Source of the DNA: Gymnothorax reevesii
Lineage: Eukaryota > Chordata > Actinopteri > Anguilliformes > Muraenidae
Reading direction: 5' to 3'
NCBI GenBank assembly: GCA_029721435.1
Contig: CM056586.1
Span: 71,591,607 to 71,655,606 of the forward strand
Length of the DNA stretch: 64,000 nucleotides
Positions 11,367 through 23,477 of the stretch are shown one piece after another. Both the position numbers and the translations under genes were made by a program. Every line of letters begins with the position of its first letter. The stretch's first letter is position 1. A model generated the notes under the pieces. It worked only from the letters and a program-made list of their open reading frames with translations, had not been told where the DNA came from and made no database searches.

Positions 11367-12977
11367 CAAAACCCAAAACTAGTGAAGTTGGCAAGTTGTG
11401 TAAATCGTAAATAAAAACAGAATACAATGATTTGCAAATCCTTTTCAACCTATATTCAATTGAATACACTGCAAAGACAAGTTATTTAATGTTCGAACAG
11501 GTAAACTTTGTAATTTTTTGCAAATATTAGCTCATTTGGAATTTGATGCCTGCAACATGTTTCAAAAAAGCTGGCACAAGTGGCAAAAAAGACAGAGAGT
11601 TGAGGAAAGCTCATCAAACACTTATTTGGAACATCCCACAGGTGAACGGGCTAAATGGGAACAGGTGGGTGCCATGATTGGGTATAAAAGCAGCTTCCCT
11701 GAAATGCTCAGTCATTCACAAACAAGGATGGGGCGAGGGTCACCACTTAGTGATCAAATGCGTGAGCTGATTATCGAACATTCCTCAACGAGCTATTGCA
11801 AGAAATTTAGGGATTTCATCATCTACGGTCCGTAATATCGTCAAAAAGTTCAGAGAATCTAGAAAAATCACTGCATGTAAGCGACAAGGTCGAAAACCAA
11901 CATTGAATGCCCGTGACCTTCGATCCCTCAGGCGGTACTGCATCAAAAACCGACATCGGTGTGTAAAGGACATCACCACATGGGCTCAGCAACACTTCAG
12001 AAAACCACTGTCAGTAACTACAGTTCGTCGCTACATCTGTAAGTGCAAGTTAAAACTCTACAATGCAAAGCGAAAGCCATTATTAAACAGCACTCAGAAA
12101 CGCCGCCGGCTTCGCTGGGCCCAAGCTCATCTAAGATGGACTGATGCAAAGTGGAAAGGTATTCTAAGGCCTGACGAGTCCACATTTCAAATTGTTTTTG
12201 GAAACTGTGGACGTCGTGTCCTCCGGACCAAAGAGGAAAAGAACCATCTGGACTGTTATAGGCGCAAAGTTCAAAAGCCAGCATCTGTGATGGTATGGGG
12301 GTGTATTATTGCCCAAGGCATGGGCAGCTTACATGTATGTGAAGGCACCATTAATGCTGAAAGGTACATACAGGTTTTGGAGCAACATATGTTGCCATCC
12401 AAGCAAAGTCTTTTTCATGGACGCCCCTGTTTATTTCAGCAAGACAATTCCAAGCCACATTCTGAACGTGTTACAACAGCATGGCTACGTAGTAAAAGGG
12501 TACGGGTACTAGACTGGCCTGCCTGTAGTCCAGACCTGTCTCCCATTGAAAATGTGTGGCGCATTATGAAGCGTAAAATACGACAACGGAGACCCCGGAC
12601 TGTTGAACAACTTAAGCTGTACATCAAGCAAGAATGGGAAAAAGTTCTACCTGAAAAGCTTCAAAAATTGGTCTTCTCAGTTCCCAAACGTTTATTGAGT
12701 GTCGTTAAAAGGAAAGGTGATGTAACACAGTGGTAAAAAGGCCCCTGTCCCAACTTTTTTTCAATGTGTTGCTGCCTTTAAATTCTAAGTTTTTATTTGC
12801 AAAAAAAAAAAAAAAGTTTACAATAAAAATAAATAAAGTTTCTCAGTTTGAACATTAAACATCTTGTCTTTGCAGTGTATTCAATTGAATATAAGTTGAA
12901 AAGGATTAGCAAATCATTGTATTCTGTTTTTATTTACGATTTATATAAGGTGCCAACTTCACTGGTTTTGAGTTTTG
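11367..12977 (+). mobile_element. complete Tc1-like transposon with long TIRs
   Basis: It lies between TA dinucleotides (11365-11366 and 12978-12979). The inverted ends start CAAAACCCAAAACTAGTGAA and finish with the complement of that text (TTCACTGGTTTTGAGTTTTG). The similarity continues inward past ATTCAATTGAATACACTGCAAAGAC to TTCGAAC, so each TIR is well over 100 bp. The total is 1,611 bp. A single transposase gene occupies the middle. Confidence 0.93.
11728..12736 (+). pseudogene. Tc1-like transposase with one frameshift
   Basis: Reading starts at MGRGSPLSDQMRELIIEH, then shifts by one base near 11777-11782. In the second frame it is open from IPQRAIARNLGISSSTVRNI (a clear helix-turn-helix) to the TAA stop after KGDVTQW. 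Later landmarks: GRKP AT-hook, RPDESTF (first Asp), VMVWGC, LFQQDNSKPH (second Asp), DLSPIENVW (Glu). The second Asp and the Glu are 34 residues apart, so the triad is DD34E. The expected product is about 336 residues. Apart from the shift no stop was seen, which makes this the best-preserved transposase in the window. Confidence 0.93.
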
Positions 12978-13051
12978 TACAACAGTTTCGGCCAATGTGG
13001 CCTTCGTCAGGCACCCGACGTAGGCCACATCGGCCGAAACTCTTGTACAAT
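12974..13051. repeat. palindrome flanking the Tc1 right end
   Basis: Arms TTGTACAACAGTTTCGGCC and GGCCGAAACTCTTGTACAA are near-perfect complements; inside them AATGTGGCC and GGCCACAT also pair, leaving a short loop around AGGCACCC. It looks like a small inverted-repeat element. The outermost bases overlap the transposon end and TA site. Confidence 0.8.
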
Positions 13052-16000
13052 AAGCTGACTTAACAATGAGCTGATTTAACAGTGTGCGGAAGTTTCATTT
13101 TCTGCCAATTGTTGGCATCAAAAGATTGAAGGCCACAAGCTTACTGAACAAACTGGAGAGAGTAGCTCTCCATGGTGTCCTCGACCAGGACAGAGTGCCA
13201 CTGTTTGTCTGCATTCGTAGAATGCATAAGGACAAATGGGGTTAAAAGGATAAACTCTTGGCCATATATGTCCCTTAATTTAGTTCAGTGCCACCCAGTA
13301 TTCAAAACTGCAACACTGGCATCGCATTCTTCAAGAATACTGGTCATATTATGAGAACCGGCAGACACAAATGCACGTGTGTGTATATCGCTGATCACCA
13401 GATTATGAAATTATGTGGTTTTTTCGCCATGCTTTTTCAACAGATTTTGCAAGAACAATACTTGCATTCAGCTACAATGCCTGTAATCCTGCCTTTGGAG
13501 AGAGAAATACAGCCTGTTACTGTAATATGGCAAGACAGATGCTGTTGATATATTCCTATGGGGAAATAAATAAAGCAAAATAGTTGCACTGTTGAATGGC
13601 GGTTAAAGTAAAAATGTGAACTTTTGCTTGATTTATATCGTAAACTGACTTTAGGCTTTACACCGAGAAAATGAGAGTGAAAGTTTCAGAAGTGTGCTTC
13701 AGAAAACTGTCGGCTGACAACGCTCTTCTTTTTTTTTCTCTGACAGAAACCATTGAATGACAAGTTGCAGGGTCTGGAATTCAATGACAACTGAATCAAT
13801 AGAATCTAAGGGGACTAGAATGCCGCAGATACCTGACTGCATGGAGGCAATCTGTGGCTCAGTGATGGGAGAGCAATTCCATCCATCAGGAGAATCTTTG
13901 ATGCATTCTTTGTGATGAGAATGCCCAAGGAAGCCATGCAGACCGAGGGAACAAAAGTGATTGACGGTAATGACAACCTCCACTCTTTGAAAAAGTTCTT
14001 TTTTTTCAACAGTATGGCTCTGTGGGTGATAATTTTCATCAGAGGCCTTGTATATCCCGCACTTTTAGAGATATTGCTTCCAAATTTTATTATTGACAAG
14101 TAATGCTCCTTAAGTGAGGGAGAAGGCCTACTTATTTTGATCAAATATCATGACGTTATTTTCCAGCATTTTTAGAGATATTGCTTCCAAATTTTATTAT
14201 TGATAAGTACTGCCCTCTGCATGAAGGAGAAGGCCTGCTCATTATGATCAAAAGTCATCCCATGGGTGGGTTAGGCAGGGGTAATAGTCACATCCTAAAA
14301 TTGAGGGCGCTGTCAGTAGTTTTAGGGTTTTAGACTGCATTCCACGTAATACCTGATTTAACTTCAATCAATAGTGCCCTCATTACTAATATTTTGTGAA
14401 CAGTATGTCTCAGCTATGGGGGGGAAACGTAAGTGTTTGTTTGGTCACTGATTTGGATATGATGTCGGTTAGCATGGCTCAGTTTTAGAAATTACTGTTA
14501 TGACATAGGCTTGGTTACTAAGCTAACTAACAACCCACTCTTTTTCCCGAATGCTACGTTTGGTAAAGTTAGGTAATATGCTAACAGGTGTTGGATGGAG
14601 TGTTAGCTAACATTAGCAAACTAAAGCCCGCAGGAAGAGACAAGTGGCAGTTATTAAGCAAGCCAGCATGGTGAACAACACTTCATCTAATTGTATCTTC
14701 GAGGCTCTTCTGCCGTCTTAATGAACTTTAGCTGTTTGACAGCGCAAATTGTTCGGGGTGACGGCAAAAAATCAGCAGTTTTGAACTTTTATACCATAGA
14801 TGCAGTCAGTTCTCGGATCTTGAAGTATTTTAAAATAGTTTTTGAAGCATACTGTTTACACACAGGGTGATTGAAAGTATATAGAGCCACTTCCTGGTTG
14901 AGCCTTTTACGGATTGGCTTTGGACTGAACAGGAGAGATTTTCTCTGAGTTTACATGGCCCAGAGGAGACATGGATATTCGTGTTATACATCAGACAGTC
15001 CATTCATGAGATGACTTGCAGAAAGTGAAACCAGCAAGCATGAAATGAAAAAAATATATGCACAGTATCACACATTTTGAATGACTATTGGCCAATGCAA
15101 AATCAAAAAACAACAGTGGCTTCCACTAATATCTTCAATTACAAATATTAACTAAACTCTTTTCTTGAAACAACCTTGAAAATATTATTTTAAATGAAGA
15201 ATTCCAAAGACATGTGCTCCACAATTATAGAGACCTCTTGAAAATCTTGAAATCTAAGTATGTTCCCCCTCATTTATTTTAGTTTACTAACATGACTGGA
15301 AAAACTCACTGTAAATGGTTACCATTACTATCTGTTCCCCTGTATAAAGAAGTGAGGTAGAAAACATTACCTCATGGTAATATTTAATTATGAAAGTAAA
15401 CGCATTTCCATGCACACGTCACAGCAAGAGCTTGGAGGATTGGGGCGAAATAGGTGCATGGCCGCTAGAAAGCCACTTGTTAGCGAGACTTATTGGGGAA
15501 AAATGACTTCAGTTTGCAAGGGGGCATGAAGATTGGACTGATGAGCAATGGGAAAAGGTCGTACTGAGTCCAGATCTTCCCTTTTCCAGAGTGATATGTA
15601 TGGTAAGAAAGGAAGCCCTTCCAAGCCACAACTGTTGATTTCTTTGTTCTCCTTGAAACTAGAAAGTATTTTGATTTTTAAAAACAGATATCTTCCCCCT
15701 CCTTCCCTCAAAAAACCCTAAAAACCCACCCCTTGACCCTCCCTCTCATCACAAAGAATCCTTTTACAACCATTACATAAACTATCATTACTTGATGATC
15801 AGGGAAAGAAGTTCATTCGTCTTTCACATGGCTTCTGACAGTGTTGCAACATCACGTAGAGGTTCAAACAAGATCAAACTAGTTTGCTTTGGATTTGAAC
15901 AGATGTTCAGTTGACAGATGAAAGTATTACGGCATTGATGACTGCCAAAGATGCCTTTAGTTAAGTACAGTACTTGGGAATTATTATATAACAGAATGAG

Positions 16001-18129
16001 AAGTGAAGACATACTCTAAAGCAGCAAAATAAACCAACCGAACTCAAGTCATGAGTCATGGTTCTCAAATATACAGGTATATGGTGAACTTTTGATGCCT
16101 ATGAGGCAACTTAGAACAACTGTCCGAAAGTTTGTTGTCGATACTCAGACTACCTGTAGTCAAGGCTATTGTATAAGCATTAAAGTTGCCATGATAACTA
16201 AGAAATCAGACACACTAACTCATGTGATACTCACATAAGTTGGAAATATGGCTCATGCATTTGGCTCAACACTGCCAGTTTACTGCATTTATCAAAACAG
16301 GAGAAAATAAAGTTTCCAACAAGACTGGCCTCTATATTCAGCAATAGGTTGAGAAACCTTAGACAAAATTGTGCAGAGGATATTTTTGCTAGAGAGATGT
16401 GATCAACATGCACAATGTTAGTCCATGACATGTATAATTTCATTTGGGGGCTAAAACATGATATACAAAATAGGTAAAGTGATCTAATTTTTGGGCTTGT
16501 GGTTGTACAAATGTGTGCTAAATTTCAACATTCGACATGCTGTACTTTAAACAGAGAAACCAACGAGTTTATCATCACCATGCTGGGAGTTCTTTCAATC
16601 AGTAGATTTGCAAGTGACCAATACAAAAGCTTCCAAAAAAATCCCATTTTAACATTAGTTCTAGCAAGGTGACCTGTTACTGAAATTTGATTCAATAACG
16701 TTAGCTACCTTGCCAGGTAACCGTTTTTAGCTGGCTAGCAAGATTTGGTAAAAGTTACCAACGAAAATCGATGATTAAAAAGGTCTTAGCAGTGATGCTA
16801 TATTCAAAGCGAACAACACATTAGGCTAAGTTCAGAGGAAAGAGATTGATTCACATTGCTATCTTTGGGGACCTGCTGTAGAATACTGCAAAACTTCTTA
16901 GCTTGCTAGCTGGCTAATGGGTTTTATTTTTCAGCAGTAGCACTGCTGCTAACGATGCATGGCCCTATGTTTAGAGCAATTACCCTCGACTTTCAATGTT
17001 CGTTAGACTTCCAAAATAACTATGGGTTACAAGAGAAACCATTTGCGGGAAGAAAAAAAATTGACATGTAATTTAATTTTTTGAGAGGTCCATGTCCGAT
17101 CTTCTGACCAGGAGGCAGGCTAATAACCTGTGCTGTCGGCAGCTCCTAGACCGCAATCAAAATGTTGTGGCCTCACTTTTGGGGATCAATCTTTATTTAC
17201 AATCAAAAATTTTGATACCATTGCACAAAACTTTTGCTTTCCGACAGTTCTAACCCTGAAAATACACGACTACGCCTCAAGCTCAATGTGCTTGTCAAGT
17301 GGCATAGAAATGTACGGAACAGTTCCAGAGTTATGCCTCGGACAGAAATTCCATGCCAACACTAGCACCAAGGCCAAGAACAATATGTCAGGCCTCTTTT
17401 TGGGGGGAAGAAATAACTAGCAGTGCAAAATGAATAAGGAAATCGAGTACTGAGATATGGAAATTTGAGATAGTCAGTTTGAAAATTGTGAAAATACATT
17501 GTAACGTTAGTATAAATTTACATCGGCTCGTCTTTTTTAAAATTGTGCACCCAATATTGCTGTTTCCTTTTCATTTGCTTGTTGAGCACAAAACAAGCAA
17601 AACTCATCTTCACTGGTGCTGCAAGTTGACTCCCTTTAGAACTTTCCTTCTTCGCTTTAAGGAACGTATCCAACATTTGAGAGAGTGACAAAATTCCGGC
17701 GTCATACTTGGTGTAAACAAATTTGATGCAAAAAAGAAAATTTGCAAATATTTTTGAATTTTATGAATTTTTTTTGCATCCGGCTTGGTGCAGAAAGTCC
17801 ACAATCTCCTGCTGTGCTTTGGAAAAACACCTGCCTGTACTCTTTCTTTTGACCCAACTGGGTTTGTTTTCCATGTTTCGCTGACTGTTTTGGTGGGTTT
17901 GTTTAATGGCCATGACTGTATATTGGACACAAACACACCAGTGCTGTCAGCTTCCAGCAGACATTAAAGGGGAAGGAGAGGGTAACCTTATCTTGTCCTC
18001 TGCAAGTAATAAAGGCAAATAAATTCTAAATATAAATTTATCAAAATGAAGAAAATAAAAAATGGTATCACAGACCTCGTAGAAATAATCTTCTATCTTC
18101 ATTGTTGTTACCTATAAGAGAAACTTTGC
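13052..18129. other. 5-kb stretch without a recognised gene
   Basis: Only short ORFs on both strands. 14064-14277 contains a tandem duplication (separate entry). 14510-14640 and 16680-16930 are rich in GCTAAC/GTTAGC/TAGCTGGC words, a texture often seen in fish noncoding DNA. ORFs at 17130-17420 and 17479-17688 (plus) and 17610-17936 (minus) show no family motif that I recognise. No transposon ends were delimited. Confidence 0.35.
14064..14277. repeat. two-copy tandem duplication, about 107-bp period
   Basis: TTTAGAGATATTGCTTCCAA and the following TTTATTATTGA occur at 14064 and again at 14171; GGAGAAGGCCT and ATGATCAAA-type words repeat in step. The copies differ at several sites. Confidence 0.85.
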
Positions 18130-18531
18130 GTCGGAATTTTGCTGAGGGATTCACGCACAGACAGCAGATTCAATGAGCACGGACTTTATTAAAGAGCAGT
18201 CAAATAGTCCGAGTCGATTTCCAGCCAATTGCAGCACAGAAATACAGGGCAAAGGCGAAATCCAAAAATAGGCTGGGAGTTGAAGAGCAATGAGGCAGAA
18301 TGCAAAACTGAAACACAAAAAGTTATCAAAACCCAAAAAGACAGGTGATTGATTGAAACAATAGGCAATTATACACAGATGGCAGTCCAAAAATCATACT
18401 GGTAAACAAATGAAGTCAGACGCAGGAAACCAGAAACTCTGCAAAAGACTCGTGAGACTCAGAGACAAAGCAAAGGAGGCAGAGTGGGGCAGAGGAACAG
18501 AAAAGGGGGAGAATATATCGAACAAAAGAGA
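18130..18531 (-). mobile_element. LTR-like remnant
   Basis: On the minus strand an AATAAAG signal near 18193-18187 is followed within about 60 bases by a short CT/TG-rich segment ending near 18130, as in the R-U5 part of fish LTRs. The upstream part is TTTTG/CCTGT-rich. No primer site or coding region is preserved. The G-rich minisatellite begins immediately on its upstream (right) side. Confidence 0.4.
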
Positions 18532-21500
18532 CAGCTGGGGTTCAGTCGGGGCTCAGCTGGGGTTCAGCAGGGGTTCAGCTGGGGTTCAGCTGGGGTTCAG
18601 TAGGGGTTCAGCTGGGGTTCAGTCGGGGCTCAGCTGGGGTTCAGCTGGGGTTCAGTTGGGGTTCAGCTGGGGTTCAGGAGGGGTTCAGCTGGGGTTCAGT
18701 AGGGGTTCAGCTGGGGTTCAGTAGGGGTTCAGCTGGGGTTCAGCAGGGGTTCAGCTGGGGTTCAGCTGGGGTTCAGGAGGGGTTCGGCTGGGGTTGAGTG
18801 GGGGTTCAGGGGTTCAGTGGGGGTTCAGCAGGGGTTCAGTAGGGGTTCAGCTGGGGTTCAGTAGGGGTTCAGTAGGGGTTCAGCTGGGGTTCAGTAGGGG
18901 TTCAGGAGGGGTTCAGCTGGGGTTCAGTAGGGGTTCAGCTGGGGTTCAGGAGGGGTTCAGTAGGGGTTCAGCTGGGGTTCAGTAGGGGTTCTGTAGGGGT
19001 TCAGCTGGGGTTCAGTAGGGGTTCAGGAGGGGTTCAGCTGGGGTTCAGTAGGGGTTCAGCTGGGGTTCAGCAGGGGTTCAGTAGGGGTTCAGCTGGGGTT
19101 CAGTAGGGGTTCAGTAGGGGTTCAGCTGGGGTTCAGTAGGGGTTCAGGAGGGGTTCAGCTGGGGTTCAGTAGGGGTTCAGCTGGGGTTCAGCAGGGGTTC
19201 AGCTGGGGTTCAGTAAGGGTTCAGCTGGGGTTCAGTAGGGGATCAGTAGGGGTTCAGGAGGGGTTCAGCTGGGGTTCAGTAGGGGATCAGTAGGGGTTCA
19301 GTAGGGGTTCAGCTGGGGTTCAGCTGGGGTTCAGGAGGGGTTCGGCTGGGGTTCAGTAGGGGTTCAGCTGGGGTTCAGTAGGGGTTCAGCAGGGGTTCAG
19401 TAGGGGTTCAGCTGGGGTTCAGTAGGGGATCAGTAGGGGTTCAGGAGGGGTTCAGCTGGGGTTCAGGAGGGGTTCAGCTGGGGTTCAGCAGGGGTTCAGT
19501 AGGGGTTCAGCTGGGGTTCAGCTGGGGTTCAGAAGGGGTTCAGGAGGGGTTCAGTAGGGGTTCAGCTGGGGTTCAGTAGGGGTTCAGCTGGGGTTCAGCT
19601 GGGGTTCAGTAGGGGTTCAGCAGGGGTTCAGCTGGGGTTCAGTAGGGGTTCAGCTGAGGTTCAGCTGGGGTTCAGTAGGGGGTTCAGCTGGGGTTCAGTA
19701 GGGGTTCAGCTGGGGTTCAGCTGGGGTTCAGCTGGGGTTCAGTAGGGGCTCAGCAGGGGTTCAGTAGGGGCTCAGCAGGGGTTCAGCAGGGGTTCAGTAG
19801 GGGTTCAGTAGGGGTTCAGCTGGGGTTCAGTAGGGGTTCAGCTGGGGTTCAGAAGGGGTACAGGAGGGGTTCAGCTGGGGTTCAGTAGGGATTCAGTAAG
19901 AGTTCAGCTGGGGTTCAGCTGGGGTTCAGTAGGGGTTCAGCAGGGGTTCAGTAGGGGTTCAGCTGGGGTTCAGTAGGGGTTCAGCTGGGGTTCAGGAAGG
20001 GTTCAGTTGGGGTCCAGTAGAGGTTCAGCTGGGGTTCAGTAGGGGTTCGGCTGGGGTTCAGTCGGGGCTCAGCAGGGGTTCAGCTGGGGATCAGTAGGGG
20101 TTCAGCTGGGGATCAGTAGGGGTTCAGCTGGGGTTCAGTAGGGGTTCAGCTGGGGTTCAGTAGGGGTTCAGCTGGGGTTCAGGAGGGGTTCAGCTGGGGT
20201 TCAGTAGGGGTTCAGCAGGGGTTCAGTAGGGGTTCAGCTGGGGTTCAGTAGGGGTTCTGTAGGGGTTCAGCTGGGGTTCAGTAGGGGTTCAGCTGGGGTT
20301 CAGGAGGGGTTCAGCTTGGGTTCAGTAGGGGTTCAGGAGGGGTTCAGCTGGGGTTCAGTTGGGGATCAGTAGGGGTTCAGTAGGGGTTCAGCTGGGGTTC
20401 AGCTGGGGTTCAGGAGGGGTTCGGCTGGGGTTCAGTAGGGGTTCAGCAGGGGTTCAGTAGGGGTTCAGCTGGGGTTCAGTAGGGGATCAGTAGGGGTTCA
20501 GGAGGGGTTCAGCTGGGGTTCAGTAGGGGTTCAGCTGGGGTTCAGTAGGGGTTCAGGAGGGGTTCAGCTGGGGTTCAGCTGGGGTTCAGTAGGGGTTCAG
20601 CTGGGGTTCAGGAGGGGTTCAGCTTGGGTTCAGGAGGGGTTCAGCTGGGGTTCAGTAGGGGATCAGTAGGGGTTCAGGAGGGGTTCAGCTGGGGTTCAGT
20701 AGGGGATCAGTAGGGGTTCAGTAGGGGTTCAGCTGGGGTTCAGTAGGGGTTCAGCTGGGGTTCAGTCGGGGTTCAGCTGGGGTTCAGTCGGGGCTCAGCT
20801 GGGGTTCAGCATGGGTTCAGCTGGGGTTCAGCTGGGGTTCAGTAGGGGTTCAGCTGGGGTTCAGCTGGGGTTCAGAAGGGGTTCAGGAGGGGTTCAGTAG
20901 GGGTTCAGCTGGGGTTCAGTAGGGGTTCAGCTGGGGTTCAGCTGGGGTTCAGTAGGGGTTCAGCAGGGGTTCAGCTGGGGTTCAGTAGGGGTTCAGCTGG
21001 GGTTCAGTAGGGGTTCAGCTGGGGTTCAGTAGGGGTTCAGCTGGGGTTCAGGAGGGGTTCAGCTGGGGATCAGTAGGGGTTCAGCTGGGGTTCAGTAGGG
21101 GCTCAGCAGGGGTTCAGTAGGGGTTCAGTAGGGGTTCAGCTGGGGTTCAGTAGGGATTCAGTAAGAGTTCAGCTGGGGTTCAGCTGGGGTTCAGTAGGGG
21201 TTCAGCAGGGGTTCAGTAGGGGTTCAGCTGGGGTTCAGTAGGGGTTCAGCTGGGGTTCAGGAAGGGTTCAGTTGGGGTTCAGTAGAGGTTCAGCTGGGGT
21301 TCAGGAGGGGTTCAGCTGGGGTTCAGGAGGGGTTCAGCTGGGGTTCAGCAGGGGTTCAGTAGGGGTTCAGCTGGGGTTCAGCTGGGGTTCAGAAGGGGTT
21401 CAGGAGGGGTTCAGTAGGGGTTCAGCTGGGGTTCAGTAGGGGTTCAGCTGGGGTTCAGCTGGGGTTCAGTAGGGGTTCAGCAGGGGTTCAGTAGGGGTTC

Positions 21501-21632
21501 AGTCGGGGCTCAGCTGGGGTTCAGTAGGGGTTCAGCTGGGGTTCAGTAGGGGTTCAGCTGGGGTTCAGTCGGGGCTCAGCTGGGGTTCAGCAGGGGTTCA
21601 GCAGGGGTTCAGCTGGGGTTCAGCTGGGGTTG
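18532..21632. repeat. 3.1-kb G-rich minisatellite, 11-bp unit
   Basis: The unit is GGGGTTCAGYW (mainly GGGGTTCAGCT and GGGGTTCAGTA; also ...CAGCA, ...CAGGA, GGGGCTCAGCT, GGGGATCAGTA, GGGGTTCGGCT). There are about 282 units with very few length changes (one extra G near 19677). Units ending CT create CAGCTG with the next G. Runs of four G are spaced by seven bases on the plus strand throughout, so the array fits the usual G-quadruplex rule (G tracts with loops of up to seven). Because 11 is not a multiple of three, each frame reads the same 11-residue peptide, but TAG stops fall in all frames; it is not a gene. Confidence 0.97.
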
Positions 21633-22260
21633 AGGTGAGTGCAGGGAATGAAGAGGTTGGGTTACAAACAAGACAAACAATTATAAGAAACACTGACGCG
21701 GAGAGACATGAGACGTGGAGGTGAAAAGGCAAACAGGCATGTGGAGACAGAAGAAAAGTGCAGCAACAAAGAGAAATGAAATAAGGACATAAAATTTGAT
21801 AAAATGCTGACATGGACACTGTTTCGCTGCGCTAATGAGCACTTAAATGTTATTTCTGTCATTTATAAAACAGTAATAATGGAATACCTTCTGTGCTCTT
21901 ACTCTCCCGCTCCATTTTTAACGAAAAAAAAAAGCAGCCAGACGGGGTTAGTTTTCTTCATAATCTCACATTCATGGAATCCATTAATCCATCAATCTCT
22001 CCAGAAAAATTAACAGTGCTGAGCTTTGCCACTTAAAACATAAGGGCGTTTTAACACATCAGGGACCAGTTTATTGAGAGACAGTCACTGCCCACACCTT
22101 CATACATCCACAGGTCCACCAATCAGCACAACCTCCACTGATCCCACTGAAGGGGGCGCCCTCCCAGCCCTCTTAGTAACCATATAAAGTGTGGGCTTTC
22201 ATTCTCTGGTGGGCGTTTTCCCAAACTAAGACCAACAAGGAGTGTATTCCTTCTAGAACG
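21633..22260. other. no recognised gene
   Basis: Flank of the minisatellite; short ORFs only. Nothing assignable. Confidence 0.35.
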
Positions 22261-22330
22261 CACTTTGTGCTGTGAGTCCCTCTGGATAAGAGCGCCTGCT
22301 AAATGCCAGTAATGTCGTGGAAATGTAAAG
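22261..22330 (+). mobile_element. LINE/SINE 3' tail
   Basis: Contains TCCCTCTGGATAAGAGCGCC, then TGCTAAATGCCAGTAATG and AATGTAAA, the tail shared by many teleost SINEs and their partner LINEs. Confidence 0.7.
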
Positions 22331-23167
22331 AGTTTTGACTGCTGTGCCGTGAATTTGAAGGTTCACATCAGCATTTCCCATCCGAGGATCTGGCTGTCTT
22401 TTGATTCTGAAACTTTGATTTGGGCCTACCTTGGGACAATTTAAGGAGATACAAGTTTTGGATTTCTTTGATATTTCATGTCTGTTTAATTTAAGGTAGA
22501 AGACCCTCATCTGTAGGCAGATATTGTATATTCATTCAGTTGTAACTCTTATTCAATTTCCTACTTTTGAATCAGATCCCGAGTTGAGTTTTTGATTATG
22601 TTGATCCAACAGGTTGCTCTGCCTGTCAACAAATTCAACAATATAATTCTTAATTGACATCTTTGATGAAAATTAATGAATTAAATTGAATAATTTTAAG
22701 TGTTGGGATAAGTGAGGGATTTTAAGAGTTGCTGTTCTTGTGTTCAGTGAGCCAGACATCAAGCGAGGACATCTCACTGTTATGACTGCTGAATTCAGAA
22801 ATTGCGCATTAATTCAATTAAACTTCACTTCTCCAACAGAGTTAATTTTCATACCGAGGTATTAATAAAAATTCAATTGCAGTAGAGTGGCACAAAGAAC
22901 TGACTGAAAAAAAATCAATCAACAAGTAAAAAAGAAAACACTCTTGCCAGGTAGGGGACGTTTCAGCACTGGCAACAGGTGTCGCACCTGTGCAGATGCT
23001 TTGCTCATAACTCCAGCAGTGCTCATTCAAACAGTGATGATCAGTTCAAGCTCTTACAAGCTCTAAATCCTGCATGACCCAAGTGCTGAGCACCAAGTTC
23101 CTCCTCTCAGGAATAGCTGATATCCCCTGCTGAAAGTGGGATGGAAGGCGGGGTCGAGTTGAATATT
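22331..23167. other. no recognised gene
   Basis: AT-rich noncoding sequence; no repeat ends seen. Confidence 0.35.
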
Positions 23168-23310
23168 TTAGCGTGCTAAATGCAGCTATTGTTGCTCACT
23201 GATGTGAGATAACAAAATCAAAGTTTCCGCATGATAGGTTTTCAACACCACAAGATAATTACATTAATATTTTTAAAAAAAATTAATTATTTCAGCGCCC
23301 TTAGGGTTAA
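23168..23310. mobile_element. TTAA-flanked MITE copy
   Basis: Family words AGCGTGCTAAATGCAGCTAT, CGCATGATAGGTTTTCAACA, and the end TTCAGCGCCCTTAGGGTTAA. Internally shortened relative to the copy at 37032. Confidence 0.75.
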
Positions 23311-23477
23311 CTTGAAATGTAAATATCTTTCTAGTTGGGTGGGTGTTAAACTCAGTGGGCTAGCTGGTCATGGCTATTACAGGCATTTTGCCCTTGATAA
23401 AAAATGAGTCAGAGAGTAAGCAAAGACAACAAGTATGGCTCAATCTAGAGGGAGAGAAATGGATGGATTTGGTAGTG

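Noticed and set aside
18410..18985. ORFs of GSAGVQLGFSR repeats in the G-rich array
   Set aside because: Produced by the 11-bp unit; stops (CAGTAG) interrupt all frames along the array.
18532..21632. True immunoglobulin switch region or telomeric DNA
   Set aside because: No Ig constant-region exon nearby, fish lack class switching, and the unit is not TTAGGG; only composition is similar.
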